A stretch of 64,000 nt of DNA from Microbacterium invictum (GCF_034421375.1 NZ_CP139779.1:682001-746000), one strand, 5' to 3'. Shown: positions 9,199 through 18,253, counted from the first letter of the stretch. Made by a program: numbers and translations. Notes: generated by a model not told the origin, from the letters alone.

Positions 9199-10064
9199 TC
9201 CAGATCAGCGCCGCGGCGAGGCTGACGGCGGCTCGGTAGTTGCGGGCGAGTTTGTCCGAGCGCATCGCGATGCCGCGCCACTGCTTGAGACGGTTGAAGC
9301 AGCGTTCTACGACGTTGCGTCCCTTGTAGCGTTCCTTCTGCTTGTCGCCGAAAGCGATCGGCCGGCCCGGCTTCTTGCGGCGGTGCGCGATCTGGTCGTC
9401 CCGCTCGGGGATGGTCGCCGCGATCCTCCGGTCGCGGAGCCAGGCGCGGTTCGCCCTTGAGGGGTACCCCTTGTCGGCGAGCACCCGGTCGGGGCGGGTG
9501 CGGGGGCGGCCCTTCCCGTCGCGGGGAACGCGGATGTTCTCCAGCACCGCGCTCATCATCGTGGTGTCGTTGATGTTCCCGGCGGTGATCATCATGCTCA
9601 GCGGCCGGCCGCGGCCGTCGCAGACCAGGTGCAGTTTGGTCGTCAGCCCGCCGCGGGAGCGTCCGATCCCGTGATCAGGCGGCTCGGACCACGGATTCTT
9701 GTGATTCGGCACAGCCCCCTGTGTCCGGGGCGAGGGTCGCGCCGTGCTGATGCACGCGCGCGATCGTGGAGTCGATCGAGACGACCCAGTCGATTTCCCC
9801 AGCGGCGTCGGCCTGCTTCTGCACCTCGGTGAGCAGCTTCTGCCAGGTGCCGTCCCCGGCCCACCGGTTGAACCGCTTGTAGATCGAGTTCCACTTCCCG
9901 AACCGTTCCGGAACGTCACGCCACGGCGCACCGGTCCGGTACTTCCACGCCATCCCCTCGATAGCGAGCCGGTGATCCGTCCACGGCCGCGACCGACCGG
10001 TCACCGTCGGCATCAACGGCTCCATCACGGCCCACACCTCGTCAGAGATCTCCTGTCGCGTCAC
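9179..10064 (-). CDS. IS5-family transposase, two overlapping frames
   Basis: Frame A (10064-9675, 129 aa) starts MTRQEISDEVWAVMEPL and includes VVSIDSTIARVHQHG, which carries the first catalytic Asp. Frame B (down to 9179) includes GLTTKLHLVCDGRGRPL, VLADKGYPS and NVVERCFNRLKQWRG, which carry the second Asp and the Glu. The frames overlap near 9715, where a run of G (CAGGGGGC on the coding strand) could allow the programmed frameshift known in IS427-type elements. The full DDE set is present, so it may be active. Translation runs opposite to the passenger gene. Confidence 0.88.
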
Positions 10065-10096
10065 CGTTCAAGACTCACCCACCGAGGAGCGGAACC

Positions 10097-10115
10097 TCTT
10101 GATCAACACGCCCTA
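10097..10115. repeat. Right terminal inverted repeat of IS5-like element
   Basis: TCTTGATCAACACGCCCTA, the exact reverse complement of 8803-8821. The same end sequence occurs at 36447-36465. Confidence 0.8.
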
Positions 10116-10286
10116 GTAAGCCTGATCTGCACCCTCGCCAGCTTCATCCCCGTTGAGAGCTTCCTAGCTCGCTCCATGCTCGTCATCGTGCCCTATCTGC
10201 TCGTGCCCGCCGGCCTCGCCGCCACGGCGTTCGCGGTCGTCGCCGCGGTGCTCACGCACAGGTTCCGGCGGGCGAGCCGAAGCTGA
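10116..10286 (+). pseudogene. C-terminal remnant of a membrane protein cut by the IS
   Basis: The frame leaving the element reads SLICTLASFIPVESFL, then a long hydrophobic stretch (VIVPYLLVPAGLAATAFAV) and a basic tail before a TGA at 10286. This looks like the last one or two membrane segments of an unidentified protein. No start codon with a ribosome site is seen and the missing N-terminal part is not found left of the IS, so sequence was probably lost. Confidence 0.45.
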
Positions 10287-10419
10287 CGCTTACAGCTGTA
10301 AACCGGGGCCCCGCAGTGGCTCGGCCGAAGAGAACCGGGAAGGGGCTCCGACGCCCGCTCGCCAGCAGGGATGTGTCGGCATCTGAGTGCTCTTTGGTGT
10401 GCACTGTAGGCTGTGGGGG

Positions 10420-10872
10420 ATGGTCTCTTCAGCCCGGATTCCGCGTTCCGCGACGCTGAACGAGCAGTGGTTGATAATGAGGCTCATTACTAGCATCGGT
10501 CTGGCGTTGCTACTGATGCTCGGTCTGGCAGCAACGGCGCATTCGGAATCGAGTGAGGCGACGTCTATTCCGCTCGTGGTATCCGGGCTGATGGACCCGC
10601 ACGTGGAACCGGTGGCCGACGCCCCCGCAGAGCACGAGGAAGTCGGCAGCGGCGCATGGTCCGGATCGAACGCGCTGGCCGGTGCGGCGTTGTGTGTCTT
10701 CGGTGTTCTGTGTGGCCTCACATTCATGGTGGCTTTGCGAAGGCTATGGCACCGACGGATGCCGCCCGTTCTCCGTGAGGCACCTCGGGTGCCTTCGCTG
10801 TTTCCTGCGCCGGCCCTGAGCGCGCACCCGGTCGTGTTGTCGTTGACTCAGCTGGGTCTTTCTCGAACCTGA
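10420..10872 (+). CDS. DUF6153-like small membrane protein
   Basis: About 150 aa. An N-terminal hydrophobic helix (LITSIGLALLLMLGLAATAH) is followed by an acidic linker and a second hydrophobic segment (LAGAALCVFGVLCGLTFMVAL), then a basic, Pro-rich tail. This matches the layout of actinobacterial DUF6153 proteins, which often sit beside copper-handling genes. ATG 10420 is used here; ATG 10477 is an alternative just before the first helix. It opens the plus-strand copper/envelope cluster. Specific function unknown. Confidence 0.6.
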   Translation: MVSSARIPRSATLNEQWLIMRLITSIGLALLLMLGLAATAHSESSEATSIPLVVSGLMDPHVEPVADAPAEHEEVGSGAWSGSNALAGAALCVFGVLCGLTFMVALRRLWHRRMPPVLREAPRVPSLFPAPALSAHPVVLSLTQLGLSRT

Positions 10873-10965
10873 CATCTGGCACGCCGCCCCGTGGTGGTGG
10901 TGTTTCGTCCCGGGCTGTGTGTGCTCGGGTGCTGTCCTGTGTTGTGTCTTGGTTTGGAGTACCCG

Positions 10966-11634
10966 ATGAAAACGTCAGTAAAGGCGACGTTGATCAGTAT
11001 TGCCGTTGTGGTGGTGCTGATTGGGGCCGCGTTGATCTATGTCCTTATCAATCAGAGCAAAGCCGCTCTGCCCTCATCCGGGAACGGCTCCTCGTCGTCG
11101 CAGCTGGTGCGGCAGAACTCGCACATTCTCGATGGCGGAGGTGAGGGAGCGGTCACGGTGGTGGAGTTCCTGGATTTCGAATGCGAGGCATGTGGGGCGT
11201 TCTACCCGATTGTGGAGGATCTGCGGGAGCAATTCGACGGGGAGATCACGTATGTGGTCCGCTACTTCCCTCTTCCGGGTCATTTCAACTCAAAGAACGC
11301 CGCGGTAGCTGCGGAAGCGGCCGCGCAGCAGGACCGGTTCGAGGACATGTACCACCGGTTGTTTGAGACTCAGGCGGAGTGGGGCGAGGCGCAGGAGTCG
11401 CGTGCCGATTTGTTCCGCGGCTTCGCGGAAGAGCTCGGCCTGGACATGGCGGCCTATGACGCCGCGGTGGCGGACCCAGCGACGACCGAGCGTGTCGAGT
11501 TTGACTTCGAGGAGGGGCGCGCTCTGGGGGTAAGGAGCACACCTACGTTCTTCATCGACGGGAAACTCGCCGAGCTGCAGGAGTGGGATGACCTGGAGAA
11601 TGCCGTCCAGGCTGCGGTGAGCGGTGGGCAGTGA
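10966..11634 (+). CDS. DsbA-like thiol-disulfide oxidoreductase, membrane anchored
   Basis: 222 aa. The ATG at 10966 follows GGAG. Residues 8-28 form a membrane anchor. The extracellular domain has FLDFECEACGAFY with the CEAC active site at 73-76 and the cis-Pro motif RSTPTFFIDG near 190, typical of the DsbA/thioredoxin_4 family. It would oxidise or isomerise thiols outside the membrane. The stop overlaps the next start (TGATG), implying one transcript with the FAD oxidoreductase and the copper genes, where it may serve copper or cytochrome-assembly proteins. Confidence 0.85.
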   Translation: MKTSVKATLISIAVVVVLIGAALIYVLINQSKAALPSSGNGSSSSQLVRQNSHILDGGGEGAVTVVEFLDFECEACGAFYPIVEDLREQFDGEITYVVRYFPLPGHFNSKNAAVAAEAAAQQDRFEDMYHRLFETQAEWGEAQESRADLFRGFAEELGLDMAAYDAAVADPATTERVEFDFEEGRALGVRSTPTFFIDGKLAELQEWDDLENAVQAAVSGGQ

Positions 11635-12653
11635 TGCGGACGGGGTTGTCGCATCGTCGGGTGATCGTCGTCGGCGCCGGGCAGGCCGGTCTCGCGGTCG
11701 CTGTGGCGCTGAGCGCTGTAGGTCTTCGACCGCAACAGGATTTCGTGGTGATCGACGCGGCCCCGCCTGGGCACCGTTCCTGGGCGTCGCGGTGGCATTC
11801 GATGAAGCTGCTCAGCGACGCCCGCCACAGCGCGCTGCCTTCCCGACGGCTGCTGGGTGATCAACACCGGCATCCGCGCGCGGATGAGATGGCTGACTAT
11901 CTCACTTTCGTAGAAGCAGGCTTTGGTGTGGAGACGGTCTGGGGCGTCCGCGCGACCAGGGTGGAGCATCGGGGAGATGGCTCGACATTGTTGTTGTCGA
12001 CGACAGCGGGTGAGGTGCAGACCCGCAACGTGGTCTGCGCGACCGGTGCGCACACTCACCCCCGGGTTCCCGATTGGGCGAGCGGGCTGACGGTGCCAGG
12101 GATAGTGATGCACAGCAGCGAGTACTTGTACCCAAAAGAGATCCCCGCTGGCGACGTGCTGATCGTCGGCGGCGGAAACAGCGGTGTGCAGCTGGCCCGC
12201 GAATTATCTGCCTCGCACACCGTCACGCTGTCCGTGCGCACTCCGCGGCAGCATCGGCCTGAGAGAAGCTACCCCGCCGCAGCAGGTGAAAGCGTGTCGC
12301 TGTTGTCGCGGAAGAGGCGACCCGAGCCTGTCTTTGGCGACAGCTACGAGCGGCTTCGCCGTGCGGGCGTTACGATCACCCCCGCAGTGGAAGCCGCTAG
12401 CGGCGCGGTAGTGACCTTCGCCGACAGCACCCACTTCTCCCCCCGATCGGTGATTCTCGCAACCGGCTACGACCCTGGTGATCGTTGGCTGCCGCAACCG
12501 CCCAGTTCTCCTCGGCCTCGGCGCACCATGACCGGTCTTCCCGGGTTGTTCGTGGCGGGGATGCCGCAGTACGGCGGTCGCGGGTCCGACACCGTGGCAG
12601 GGGTTCGGAGAGACGCGACGACGATCGCCCAGCACATCATCAACCGGCCCTGA
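11634..12653 (+). CDS. FAD/NAD(P)-dependent oxidoreductase (monooxygenase-like)
   Basis: About 339 aa. GAGQAGLAVA near the N-terminus is the FAD Rossmann motif, GGGNSGVQLA in the middle is the NAD(P) motif, and ATGYDPGDRW and GLFVAGMPQYGG match the flavin-dependent monooxygenase / thioredoxin-reductase-like fold. No CxxC redox pair is seen, so it is not a classical thioredoxin reductase. The start overlaps the dsbA-like stop by one base. It may supply electrons in metal or sulfur chemistry of this cluster; the substrate is unknown. Confidence 0.8.
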   Translation: MRTGLSHRRVIVVGAGQAGLAVAVALSAVGLRPQQDFVVIDAAPPGHRSWASRWHSMKLLSDARHSALPSRRLLGDQHRHPRADEMADYLTFVEAGFGVETVWGVRATRVEHRGDGSTLLLSTTAGEVQTRNVVCATGAHTHPRVPDWASGLTVPGIVMHSSEYLYPKEIPAGDVLIVGGGNSGVQLARELSASHTVTLSVRTPRQHRPERSYPAAAGESVSLLSRKRRPEPVFGDSYERLRRAGVTITPAVEAASGAVVTFADSTHFSPRSVILATGYDPGDRWLPQPPSSPRPRRTMTGLPGLFVAGMPQYGGRGSDTVAGVRRDATTIAQHIINRP

Positions 12654-12666
12654 AAGGACCGAGACC

Positions 12667-13401
12667 ATGACCTCTATACCCGTTGCCGTCCGCGCATCCC
12701 GGCGCCGATCACCTACCCCCGGGGTCCGTCGACGCTCCGTTCTGCCCGGGCTGGCGGCGCTGCTGCTGACCGCCGGTCTGCTGTTCGCCGTTGCAGCTCC
12801 CGCGGCCGCGCACGATGAGATCGTCTCGTCCTCCCCGGAACCCGGTTCCACGATCACCGTGGTCCCGGAGGAGATCTCGCTGACCTTCAGCGGGGAGATT
12901 CTCACCGATTTCAGCGCGGTGATCATCGAGGTCGTCGCGGCAGACGGGCAGAACCTCGCGTCCGGAGACCCCATCATTGACGGGACCACCGTCACCCAGG
13001 CTGTGCGGCCGGGTCAGACTGGGGTCTTCACGGTGCGGTGGCGGGTCGTCTCCAGCGACGGGCACCCGATCAGCAATGAGTACCAGTACACCGTCGAAGC
13101 CGTCGCGGTGCCCACCAGTACCCCCATCTCCGAAGCGAACGAGCAACAGACACCCGAACCGTCTGCGACGACCCCGGCCGCGACCTCCGCAGAGGTTCAC
13201 AACGGCCCCTCCGGAGGAGGGGAGCTTCTACCCGTCTTCGCGGTCGTGAGCGGTGTAATCGTTGTCGGCGGCGCTCTGATTGTCGTACTCATGGTGGCTC
13301 GAGAGCGCCGCCGACGCGACAGAGCAGCCGCAGCTGCTTCGTCCGGTCAAGGCGGCGAAGTGGGCGACACGGGGAAGGACGCTCTGGCCGATGAATCGTG
13401 A
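12667..13401 (+). CDS. copC: CopC-domain copper resistance protein
   Basis: 244 aa. A signal peptide ends near AAPAAAHDE; the mature N-terminus starts with His, the conserved Cu(II) ligand of CopC. The CopC domain follows (SSSPEPGSTI, FTVRWRVVSSDGHPISNEYQYTV). A Pro/Thr-rich linker leads to a C-terminal membrane helix (VFAVVSGVIVVGGALIVVLMV) and a basic/acidic tail, the single-chain membrane-anchored CopC layout common in actinobacteria. The 3' end overlaps lspA by 11 bases. It likely binds copper outside the membrane for the CopD-domain protein at 24837. Confidence 0.9.
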   Translation: MTSIPVAVRASRRRSPTPGVRRRSVLPGLAALLLTAGLLFAVAAPAAAHDEIVSSSPEPGSTITVVPEEISLTFSGEILTDFSAVIIEVVAADGQNLASGDPIIDGTTVTQAVRPGQTGVFTVRWRVVSSDGHPISNEYQYTVEAVAVPTSTPISEANEQQTPEPSATTPAATSAEVHNGPSGGGELLPVFAVVSGVIVVGGALIVVLMVARERRRRDRAAAAASSGQGGEVGDTGKDALADES

Positions 13402-13942
13402 GCAGTCTCGACAATTTGCGATCGCGTGCTCAGCGGCCGGTGTGGTGGTTCTGGTTGATCAGGCGTCAAAAGCGGCCGCGCTCAGCGGGTTGAGCCTGGA
13501 CGAGCGGGTCCCGCTGCTGGGAGATCTGCTCGGGCTGCAGCTCGCGTTCAACCCGGGCGCAATCTTCTCTCTCGGCGCCGAATTCACGGGGGTACGCACT
13601 CTCCTCGGCGTGGGCGCCGTAGTGGTGCTGATCGTCGCTGCGGCGCGGGCGCGGACGGGATGGTGGGCGGTGGGGATCGGGCTGATCCTGGGTGGCGCAG
13701 TCGGAAACCTGATCGACCGGCTGTTCTCCCCGCCCGGGTTCGGGGTCGGGCACGTCACCGACTTCCTCGCCTATGGGACCCTGTTCATCGGGAATCTCGC
13801 CGATGTCGCCCTCGGTGCTGGCGTGATCGTGCTCGGCCTGAACCTTTGGATCCGCCACCGGCGCGCCCGCGCGGGCACAACGAATGACGGGGTGACCGGC
13901 GGGGCGGCGCCGGCGGCGGGATCGGCGGTGAGCTGGTCATGA
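13391..13942 (+). CDS. lspA: Signal peptidase II (prolipoprotein peptidase)
   Basis: 183 aa with four hydrophobic segments. Family motifs are VLVDQASKAAAL, LQLAFNPGAIFSL, GGAVGNLIDRLF and FIGNLADV; the Asp residues of the last two form the aspartyl active site. LspA cleaves lipoprotein signal peptides after diacylglyceryl transfer. It resembles the LspA domain fused to the cadmium ATPase at 31888 closely (both have FGVGHVTDFLAYG). The chromosome should carry its own lspA, so this is an accessory copy beside lnt and a lipoprotein gene. The C-terminal ~20 residues are Ala/Gly-rich. Confidence 0.92.
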   Translation: MNREQSRQFAIACSAAGVVVLVDQASKAAALSGLSLDERVPLLGDLLGLQLAFNPGAIFSLGAEFTGVRTLLGVGAVVVLIVAAARARTGWWAVGIGLILGGAVGNLIDRLFSPPGFGVGHVTDFLAYGTLFIGNLADVALGAGVIVLGLNLWIRHRRARAGTTNDGVTGGAAPAAGSAVSWS

Positions 13943-14274
13943 TGGCTAAGCAGCGCACCGCGTCCGTGTATCAGCGGAACGCGTTCGCTCCGGGGCTGCT
14001 CGCCGCCGCGGTGCTGTTCTTCGCACCGGGGCTTATGGGCGGGGACTGGTTCACGGTGGTGCTGTTCGTCGCCGCGATCTTCGCGGTCATCGTCGGTTGG
14101 TTCGCGATTCAGGCGCGGCAGTGGTGGTGGGTGCCGGTGTTCGCCGCGATTGTGGTGATCTGGAACCCGGTGTTCCCGTTGCCGTTCACCGGTCCGGTGT
14201 GGACCGCCGCGCAACCGGTCGCCGCAGTCGTGTTCCTGATGGCCGGTGCACTGATTAAGGTCAAGCGACCATGA
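13939..14274 (+). CDS. Small membrane protein (DUF6804-like)
   Basis: 111 aa with four hydrophobic segments and little loop sequence (FAPGLLAAAVLFFAPGLMGG, VVLFVAAIFAVIVGWFAI, WWWVPVFAAIVVIWNPVFPL, AAVVFLMAGALI). It overlaps lspA and the TlpA-like gene by 4 bases on each side (ATGA). The architecture fits the DUF6804 family seen near actinobacterial envelope genes. Function unknown. Confidence 0.65.
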   Translation: MMAKQRTASVYQRNAFAPGLLAAAVLFFAPGLMGGDWFTVVLFVAAIFAVIVGWFAIQARQWWWVPVFAAIVVIWNPVFPLPFTGPVWTAAQPVAAVVFLMAGALIKVKRP

Positions 14275-14873
14275 ACCACCGCGCTCTGAAGGCAGTCGCC
14301 TCGGTCCTGCTTGTTGCCGTGCTGCTTGCTGGGTGCGGATCTAGCGACTCGCTCGCGCAGCAGTACCGGAACGGAAACGAGAAGGGCTTTATCGCCGGCG
14401 ATTTTCAGGTCATAGAGATCCCGGAAACCGACCGCGGAGAACCGGTCGAGTTCGAGGGCGTCACCGAGACCGGGGAGACGGTGTCCGGTGACGACTACCG
14501 GGGCGGGGTGTTGGTGGTGAACTTCTGGTACGCCGCCTGCGGGCCGTGCATCGTCGAGGCGCCTCTGCTCGAAGAGGTCTGGCAGAAGTACCAGGAGCAG
14601 GGTGTCGGGTTCCTCGGGGTCAACACCTACGATCAGCCCGCGACCGCGTTGTCTTTCGCCCGCGACAACAACGTCACCTACCCGAGCGTGATCGACGTGA
14701 ACGACGGGCGGGTGAAACTCGCCTTCGCGCAGGTCACCCCAATTCAGGCCACCCCCACCACCCTGGTCATCGACCAGGAAGGGCGGGTCGCGGCGCGGAT
14801 CATCGGTCAGTTGGCCAGCGCGTCGATCCTGTCCACTCTGGTTGCCGACACCCTCGCCGAGGACACCCCGTGA
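14271..14873 (+). CDS. TlpA/ResA-like thioredoxin lipoprotein
   Basis: 200 aa. The lipobox LLAGC places the lipidated Cys at residue 22, so it is a substrate for LspA and Lnt of this same operon. The thioredoxin domain has NFWYAACGPC (active site at 90-93) and the cis-Pro segment QATPTTLVID near 160. ResA/TlpA proteins reduce apocytochrome c heme-binding cysteines or copper-site thiols. The next gene, ccdA, would feed it electrons through the membrane. Confidence 0.9.
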   Translation: MNHRALKAVASVLLVAVLLAGCGSSDSLAQQYRNGNEKGFIAGDFQVIEIPETDRGEPVEFEGVTETGETVSGDDYRGGVLVVNFWYAACGPCIVEAPLLEEVWQKYQEQGVGFLGVNTYDQPATALSFARDNNVTYPSVIDVNDGRVKLAFAQVTPIQATPTTLVIDQEGRVAARIIGQLASASILSTLVADTLAEDTP

Positions 14874-15637
14874 ACCCGGGAGCGGTCATCGTCGACGGCG
14901 CCCTGTGGGCCGCGATCCCGGTCGCGATCCTCGCCGGGCTGGTCTCCTTCGTGTCCCCGTGCGTTCTCCCACTGGTGCCCGGTTACCTCGGTTACCTCGG
15001 CAGCACCACCACCACGACAACATCCCCCTCCGTGAACGGCGCGCGCACCGCCACTGCGGAGCGCGCCCGGCTGCTGCTGGGCGTGACGCTATTCATCGCC
15101 GGGTTCACGGTCGTCTTCGTCGCCGTAACGATCCTCGGGGGCACCTTCGGATACCTGCTGCTGCAGTACGCGGGCATCCTCACCCGTGTGTTCGGAATAA
15201 TCATCATCGCCCTGGGGCTCGTGTTCCTCGGTTTCTTCGGCATCGCGCAGCGCACCCTCCGCCCGCGCGCCCAGGGCAGGGCCGGGCTGATCGGCGCGCC
15301 GCTTCTGGGGTTCGCGCTCGGCGTCGGCTGGACTCCGTGTATCGGCCCGACGCTCGCGGCGATCATCTCGATGTCGTGGAACCTCGGCGACCCCGCCCGC
15401 GCCGGCCTGCTCGGGCTGGCGTACTCGCTGGGCCTGGGCATCCCGTTCCTGATCCTCGCGGCCGGGTGGGGCTGGGCGTCCCGATCGGTCACGTTCCTGC
15501 GCCGCCACATCCGGGCGCTGAACATCATCGGCGGGGCCATGCTCATCGCCCTCGGCCTGCTGATGGTCACGGGACTGTGGACGGCGCTGATGTCGCAGCT
15601 GCAACAGGTGGTGATCAATGTCCCCCTCCCGCTCTAA
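14870..15637 (+). CDS. ccdA: Thiol electron transporter CcdA
   Basis: 255 aa from a GTG overlapping the previous stop. Six hydrophobic segments are visible. SFVSPCVLPLVPGYLGY and GVGWTPCIGPTL carry the two Cys residues that shuttle reducing equivalents from cytoplasmic thioredoxin across the membrane. A Thr-rich loop (STTTTTTSPS) follows the first segment. CcdA supports ResA/TlpA in system II cytochrome c maturation. The end overlaps resB by 20 bases. Confidence 0.9.
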   Translation: MNPGAVIVDGALWAAIPVAILAGLVSFVSPCVLPLVPGYLGYLGSTTTTTTSPSVNGARTATAERARLLLGVTLFIAGFTVVFVAVTILGGTFGYLLLQYAGILTRVFGIIIIALGLVFLGFFGIAQRTLRPRAQGRAGLIGAPLLGFALGVGWTPCIGPTLAAIISMSWNLGDPARAGLLGLAYSLGLGIPFLILAAGWGWASRSVTFLRRHIRALNIIGGAMLIALGLLMVTGLWTALMSQLQQVVINVPLPL

Positions 15638-17312
15638 CACGGGCACGGACGTGACGGCCGATCCGCTGCGCCCGGGCGATCACGCCGACACCGACGTCGA
15701 TGCCGCAACCGAGATCACCCAGCCGACGCTCGGCATCACGGGCTGGCTGCGGTGGGCGTGGCGGCAACTGACCAGCATGCGCACCGCGCTGGTGCTGCTG
15801 CTGTTCCTCGCCATCGCCGCCGTGCCCGGGTCGCTGTTCCCGCAACGCAGCGCCGACCCCAACGGGGTCATCCAGTGGGAGCGAAACAACCCCGATGTCT
15901 TCCCGCTGGCGGACGCGGTTGGGCTGTTCGACGTGTACCTGTCGCCGTGGTTCTCCGCGATTTACCTGCTGCTGTTCACTTCCCTGATCGGTTGCGTGAT
16001 TCCACGCGCCAAGCATCATTACAAGGCGCTGCGCACTCGCCCGCCGCGCACCCCGGCGCGGCTATCACGCCTGTCCGAGTACCGAGAGGTCACCATCCCG
16101 GTAGGGGACGCGCAGCCCGACGTCGCCGCGCACGCGGTTGACGTCGCGGCAGAGCAGCTGCGTAAGTCCGGGTACCGGGTGGAACGCTACGACGCCCGCG
16201 GCGCCGCGTCGGTGTCTGCCGAGCGCGGATACCTGCGGGAAACCGGCAACCTCATCTTCCACGTCGCCCTCGTCGGTGTGCTGGTCTCTGTGGGAATCGG
16301 CGGGTCGTTCGCGTACACGGGGCAACGAGTGGTGGTGGAAGGCACCACGTTCGTGAACGCGCTCAGCGACTACTCCTCGTTCAACCCCGGCCGGTTCGTC
16401 GACGGCACAGGTCTTGCCCCCTACTCGCTCACCCTCGATGACTTCCAGGTCTCCTACCGGCTCCCTGGCACCCCGGGCGCAGGCCAGGCCGGCGACTTTT
16501 CCGCGGACGTCACCATCCGCCAGCCTGGGCAGGATGACCGGCCGCAGAACGTGATCGTGAATTACCCGATCACCGTCGAGGGTGACCGGATCTACCTGCT
16601 CGGCAACGGCTACGCCCCCACCCTCACGATCCGCGACGCCGCCGGCGAGGTGGTGTACAGCGAGTCGCAGCCGTTCCTGCCGCAGGACGGCAACATGACC
16701 TCGCTAGGGATCATCAAGATCCCGGATGGGCTACCCGAACAGGTCGGGTTGGTCGGGTTCTTCTACCCCACCCAGGGCGTCTTGCCCTCCGGCGCGTTTA
16801 CCTCGATCTACCCCGACGTCATCAATCCCGTGATGACGCTCAATGTGTTCAGTGGTGATCTGGGCATCGACGACGGCACTCCGAGATCGGTGTACACGCT
16901 CGAAGTGGACGGGCTGACCCAGCACACCGGCGGCGACACCGCGGTCGATTCGCTCGAGCTCACTCCCGGCGCCACAGTGGACCTGCCGAACGGGTGGGGC
17001 ACGATTACGTGGGAGGAGGTCACGGCGGAGGAGCCGGTGAAGCGGTTCGCGTCGTTGCAGATCCAACGGGACCCCAGCAGCGGCTGGGTGCTCGCGTTCT
17101 CGGTCCTTGCCACCCTGGGCCTGTTCGCCGGCCTGTTCGTGCCCCGCCGGCGGCTCTGGGTGAAAGCGCACACCACCCCGGGTGGCGTGCACGTCGAATA
17201 CGCGGGGCTGGCCCGCGGCGAAGACCCTGCGTTGGCACGCGCCGTCGACGAGTTCGCGGCCCGCCACGCGCAGATCCTCGGCGTCGAGCCGCCGGCGAAG
17301 GGTACGCCGTGA
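15618..17312 (+). CDS. resB: Cytochrome c biogenesis protein ResB (Ccs1)
   Basis: 564 aa. After a ~60-residue hydrophilic N-terminus come membrane segments (MRTALVLLLFLAIAAVPGSL, then SAIYLLLFTSLIGCVI), a third helix near residue 215 (NLIFHVALVGVLVSVGIGG), a large external domain, and a last helix (VLAFSVLATLGLFAGLFV) before the cytoplasmic RRRLWVK. This is the ResB/Ccs1 layout. With CcsB it forms the heme exporter and cytochrome c synthetase of system II. ATG start within the end of ccdA. Confidence 0.92.
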   Translation: MSPSRSNTGTDVTADPLRPGDHADTDVDAATEITQPTLGITGWLRWAWRQLTSMRTALVLLLFLAIAAVPGSLFPQRSADPNGVIQWERNNPDVFPLADAVGLFDVYLSPWFSAIYLLLFTSLIGCVIPRAKHHYKALRTRPPRTPARLSRLSEYREVTIPVGDAQPDVAAHAVDVAAEQLRKSGYRVERYDARGAASVSAERGYLRETGNLIFHVALVGVLVSVGIGGSFAYTGQRVVVEGTTFVNALSDYSSFNPGRFVDGTGLAPYSLTLDDFQVSYRLPGTPGAGQAGDFSADVTIRQPGQDDRPQNVIVNYPITVEGDRIYLLGNGYAPTLTIRDAAGEVVYSESQPFLPQDGNMTSLGIIKIPDGLPEQVGLVGFFYPTQGVLPSGAFTSIYPDVINPVMTLNVFSGDLGIDDGTPRSVYTLEVDGLTQHTGGDTAVDSLELTPGATVDLPNGWGTITWEEVTAEEPVKRFASLQIQRDPSSGWVLAFSVLATLGLFAGLFVPRRRLWVKAHTTPGGVHVEYAGLARGEDPALARAVDEFAARHAQILGVEPPAKGTP

Positions 17313-18250
17313 CGACCGTGTGGATTCCGGACGCCCCGCCGACCCTTGGCGGGTTCCTCACCCCGGCCCCACTTCCGGCCCCGGTGTTGCCGATCCTCGC
17401 GGGGCTGCTCGCGGTCGCCTACCTGGCCGGCGCGATCCGCATGTGGGCGCGCGGCCGGGGCTGGCCGGTGTGGCGGACGATCAGCTTCCTGCTCGGCTGC
17501 GTCGCCCTCGCCGCCGTGACTGGGCTGGCGGTGGAGAACTATGGGTATGCCCTGTTCTCGGTGTTCATGTTCCAGCAGCTCACCTTGATGATGGCGATCC
17601 CTCCGCTGCTGGTTCTCGGCTCTCCCGGCACCCTGCTGCTGCGCGCTACTCCGCACCACGGCCCCGGTCTCCTGGTGCTCCGTGCCGCCAGCCACGGGCT
17701 GCGCAGTCGCACCGCGCGGTGGTTGCTCAGCCCGTGGCTGGCGGTGCCGCTGTACCTGGCCGCGTTCTATGGTCTGTACCTGGCGAACTTCGCCGACCCG
17801 ATCCTGTCCACTATCACCGGGCACACCCTCCTCGAGGTCGGGTTCCTGGTCGCGGGGATGCTGTTCACCATCCCGATCCTGTCGTCTGACCCGCTGCCGG
17901 TGCGGATGAGTCACGGCGGCCGCGCCCTGGACGTGTTCGCCGAAGCCGCCCTGCACGCGTTCTTCGGCGTCTTCCTGATGATGGCCACCACCACCCTCAT
18001 CGATGGGTTCGCCGGCCCGACGAGCGCGCTGGGCATCGACCCAATCGAAGACCAGGGCCTCGCCGGTGGGCTGGCCTGGTCCTACGGCGAGGCCCCCACC
18101 TTGCTGATGCTCATCTACGTCATGCACCGCTGGTTCCGCGACGACACCGCCCAGGCGGTCGCCGCCGACCGTCGCGCCGACGTCCACGGAGATCCCGAGC
18201 TCGACGCCTACAACGACTACCTCGCCCGCCTCCACCAGAAAGACACCTGA
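17309..18250 (+). CDS. CtaG-family cytochrome c oxidase assembly protein
   Basis: 313 aa from GTG 17309, overlapping the resB stop. Seven or so hydrophobic segments with MAIPPLLVLGSPGTLLLRA, HAFFGVFLMM and DQGLAGGLAWSYGEAPTL, all typical of caa3_CtaG. CtaG-type proteins help build the copper sites of terminal oxidases. The C-terminal domain of the CopD fusion at 24837 repeats the same motifs, so this island has two CtaG modules. Confidence 0.88.
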   Translation: MTTVWIPDAPPTLGGFLTPAPLPAPVLPILAGLLAVAYLAGAIRMWARGRGWPVWRTISFLLGCVALAAVTGLAVENYGYALFSVFMFQQLTLMMAIPPLLVLGSPGTLLLRATPHHGPGLLVLRAASHGLRSRTARWLLSPWLAVPLYLAAFYGLYLANFADPILSTITGHTLLEVGFLVAGMLFTIPILSSDPLPVRMSHGGRALDVFAEAALHAFFGVFLMMATTTLIDGFAGPTSALGIDPIEDQGLAGGLAWSYGEAPTLLMLIYVMHRWFRDDTAQAVAADRRADVHGDPELDAYNDYLARLHQKDT

Positions 18251-18253
18251 ACC

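Larger units (their letters stand above)
8805..10113. mobile_element. IS5-family (IS427-like) element carrying a passenger gene
   Basis: The perfect inverted ends are 1,309 bp apart and flanked by TA on both sides, as expected for IS427-group insertion. The minus-strand transposase occupies 9179-10064. Ordinary members are about 0.85 kb with an end just after the transposase stop; here the extra ~370 bp on that side holds a complete thioredoxin-fold gene, and no internal end is seen near 9179. The last 67 bp (10047-10113) recur exactly at 36397-36463. Either the passenger is part of the mobile unit, or the left end derives from a second copy after deletion. Confidence 0.7.

Noticed and set aside
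9150-9200. A hidden left end of the IS5-like element next to the transposase stop
   Set aside because: The only similarity (TTGATC near 9195) lies in transposase coding sequence and lacks the GGGCGTG terminus; the perfect end is at 8805.
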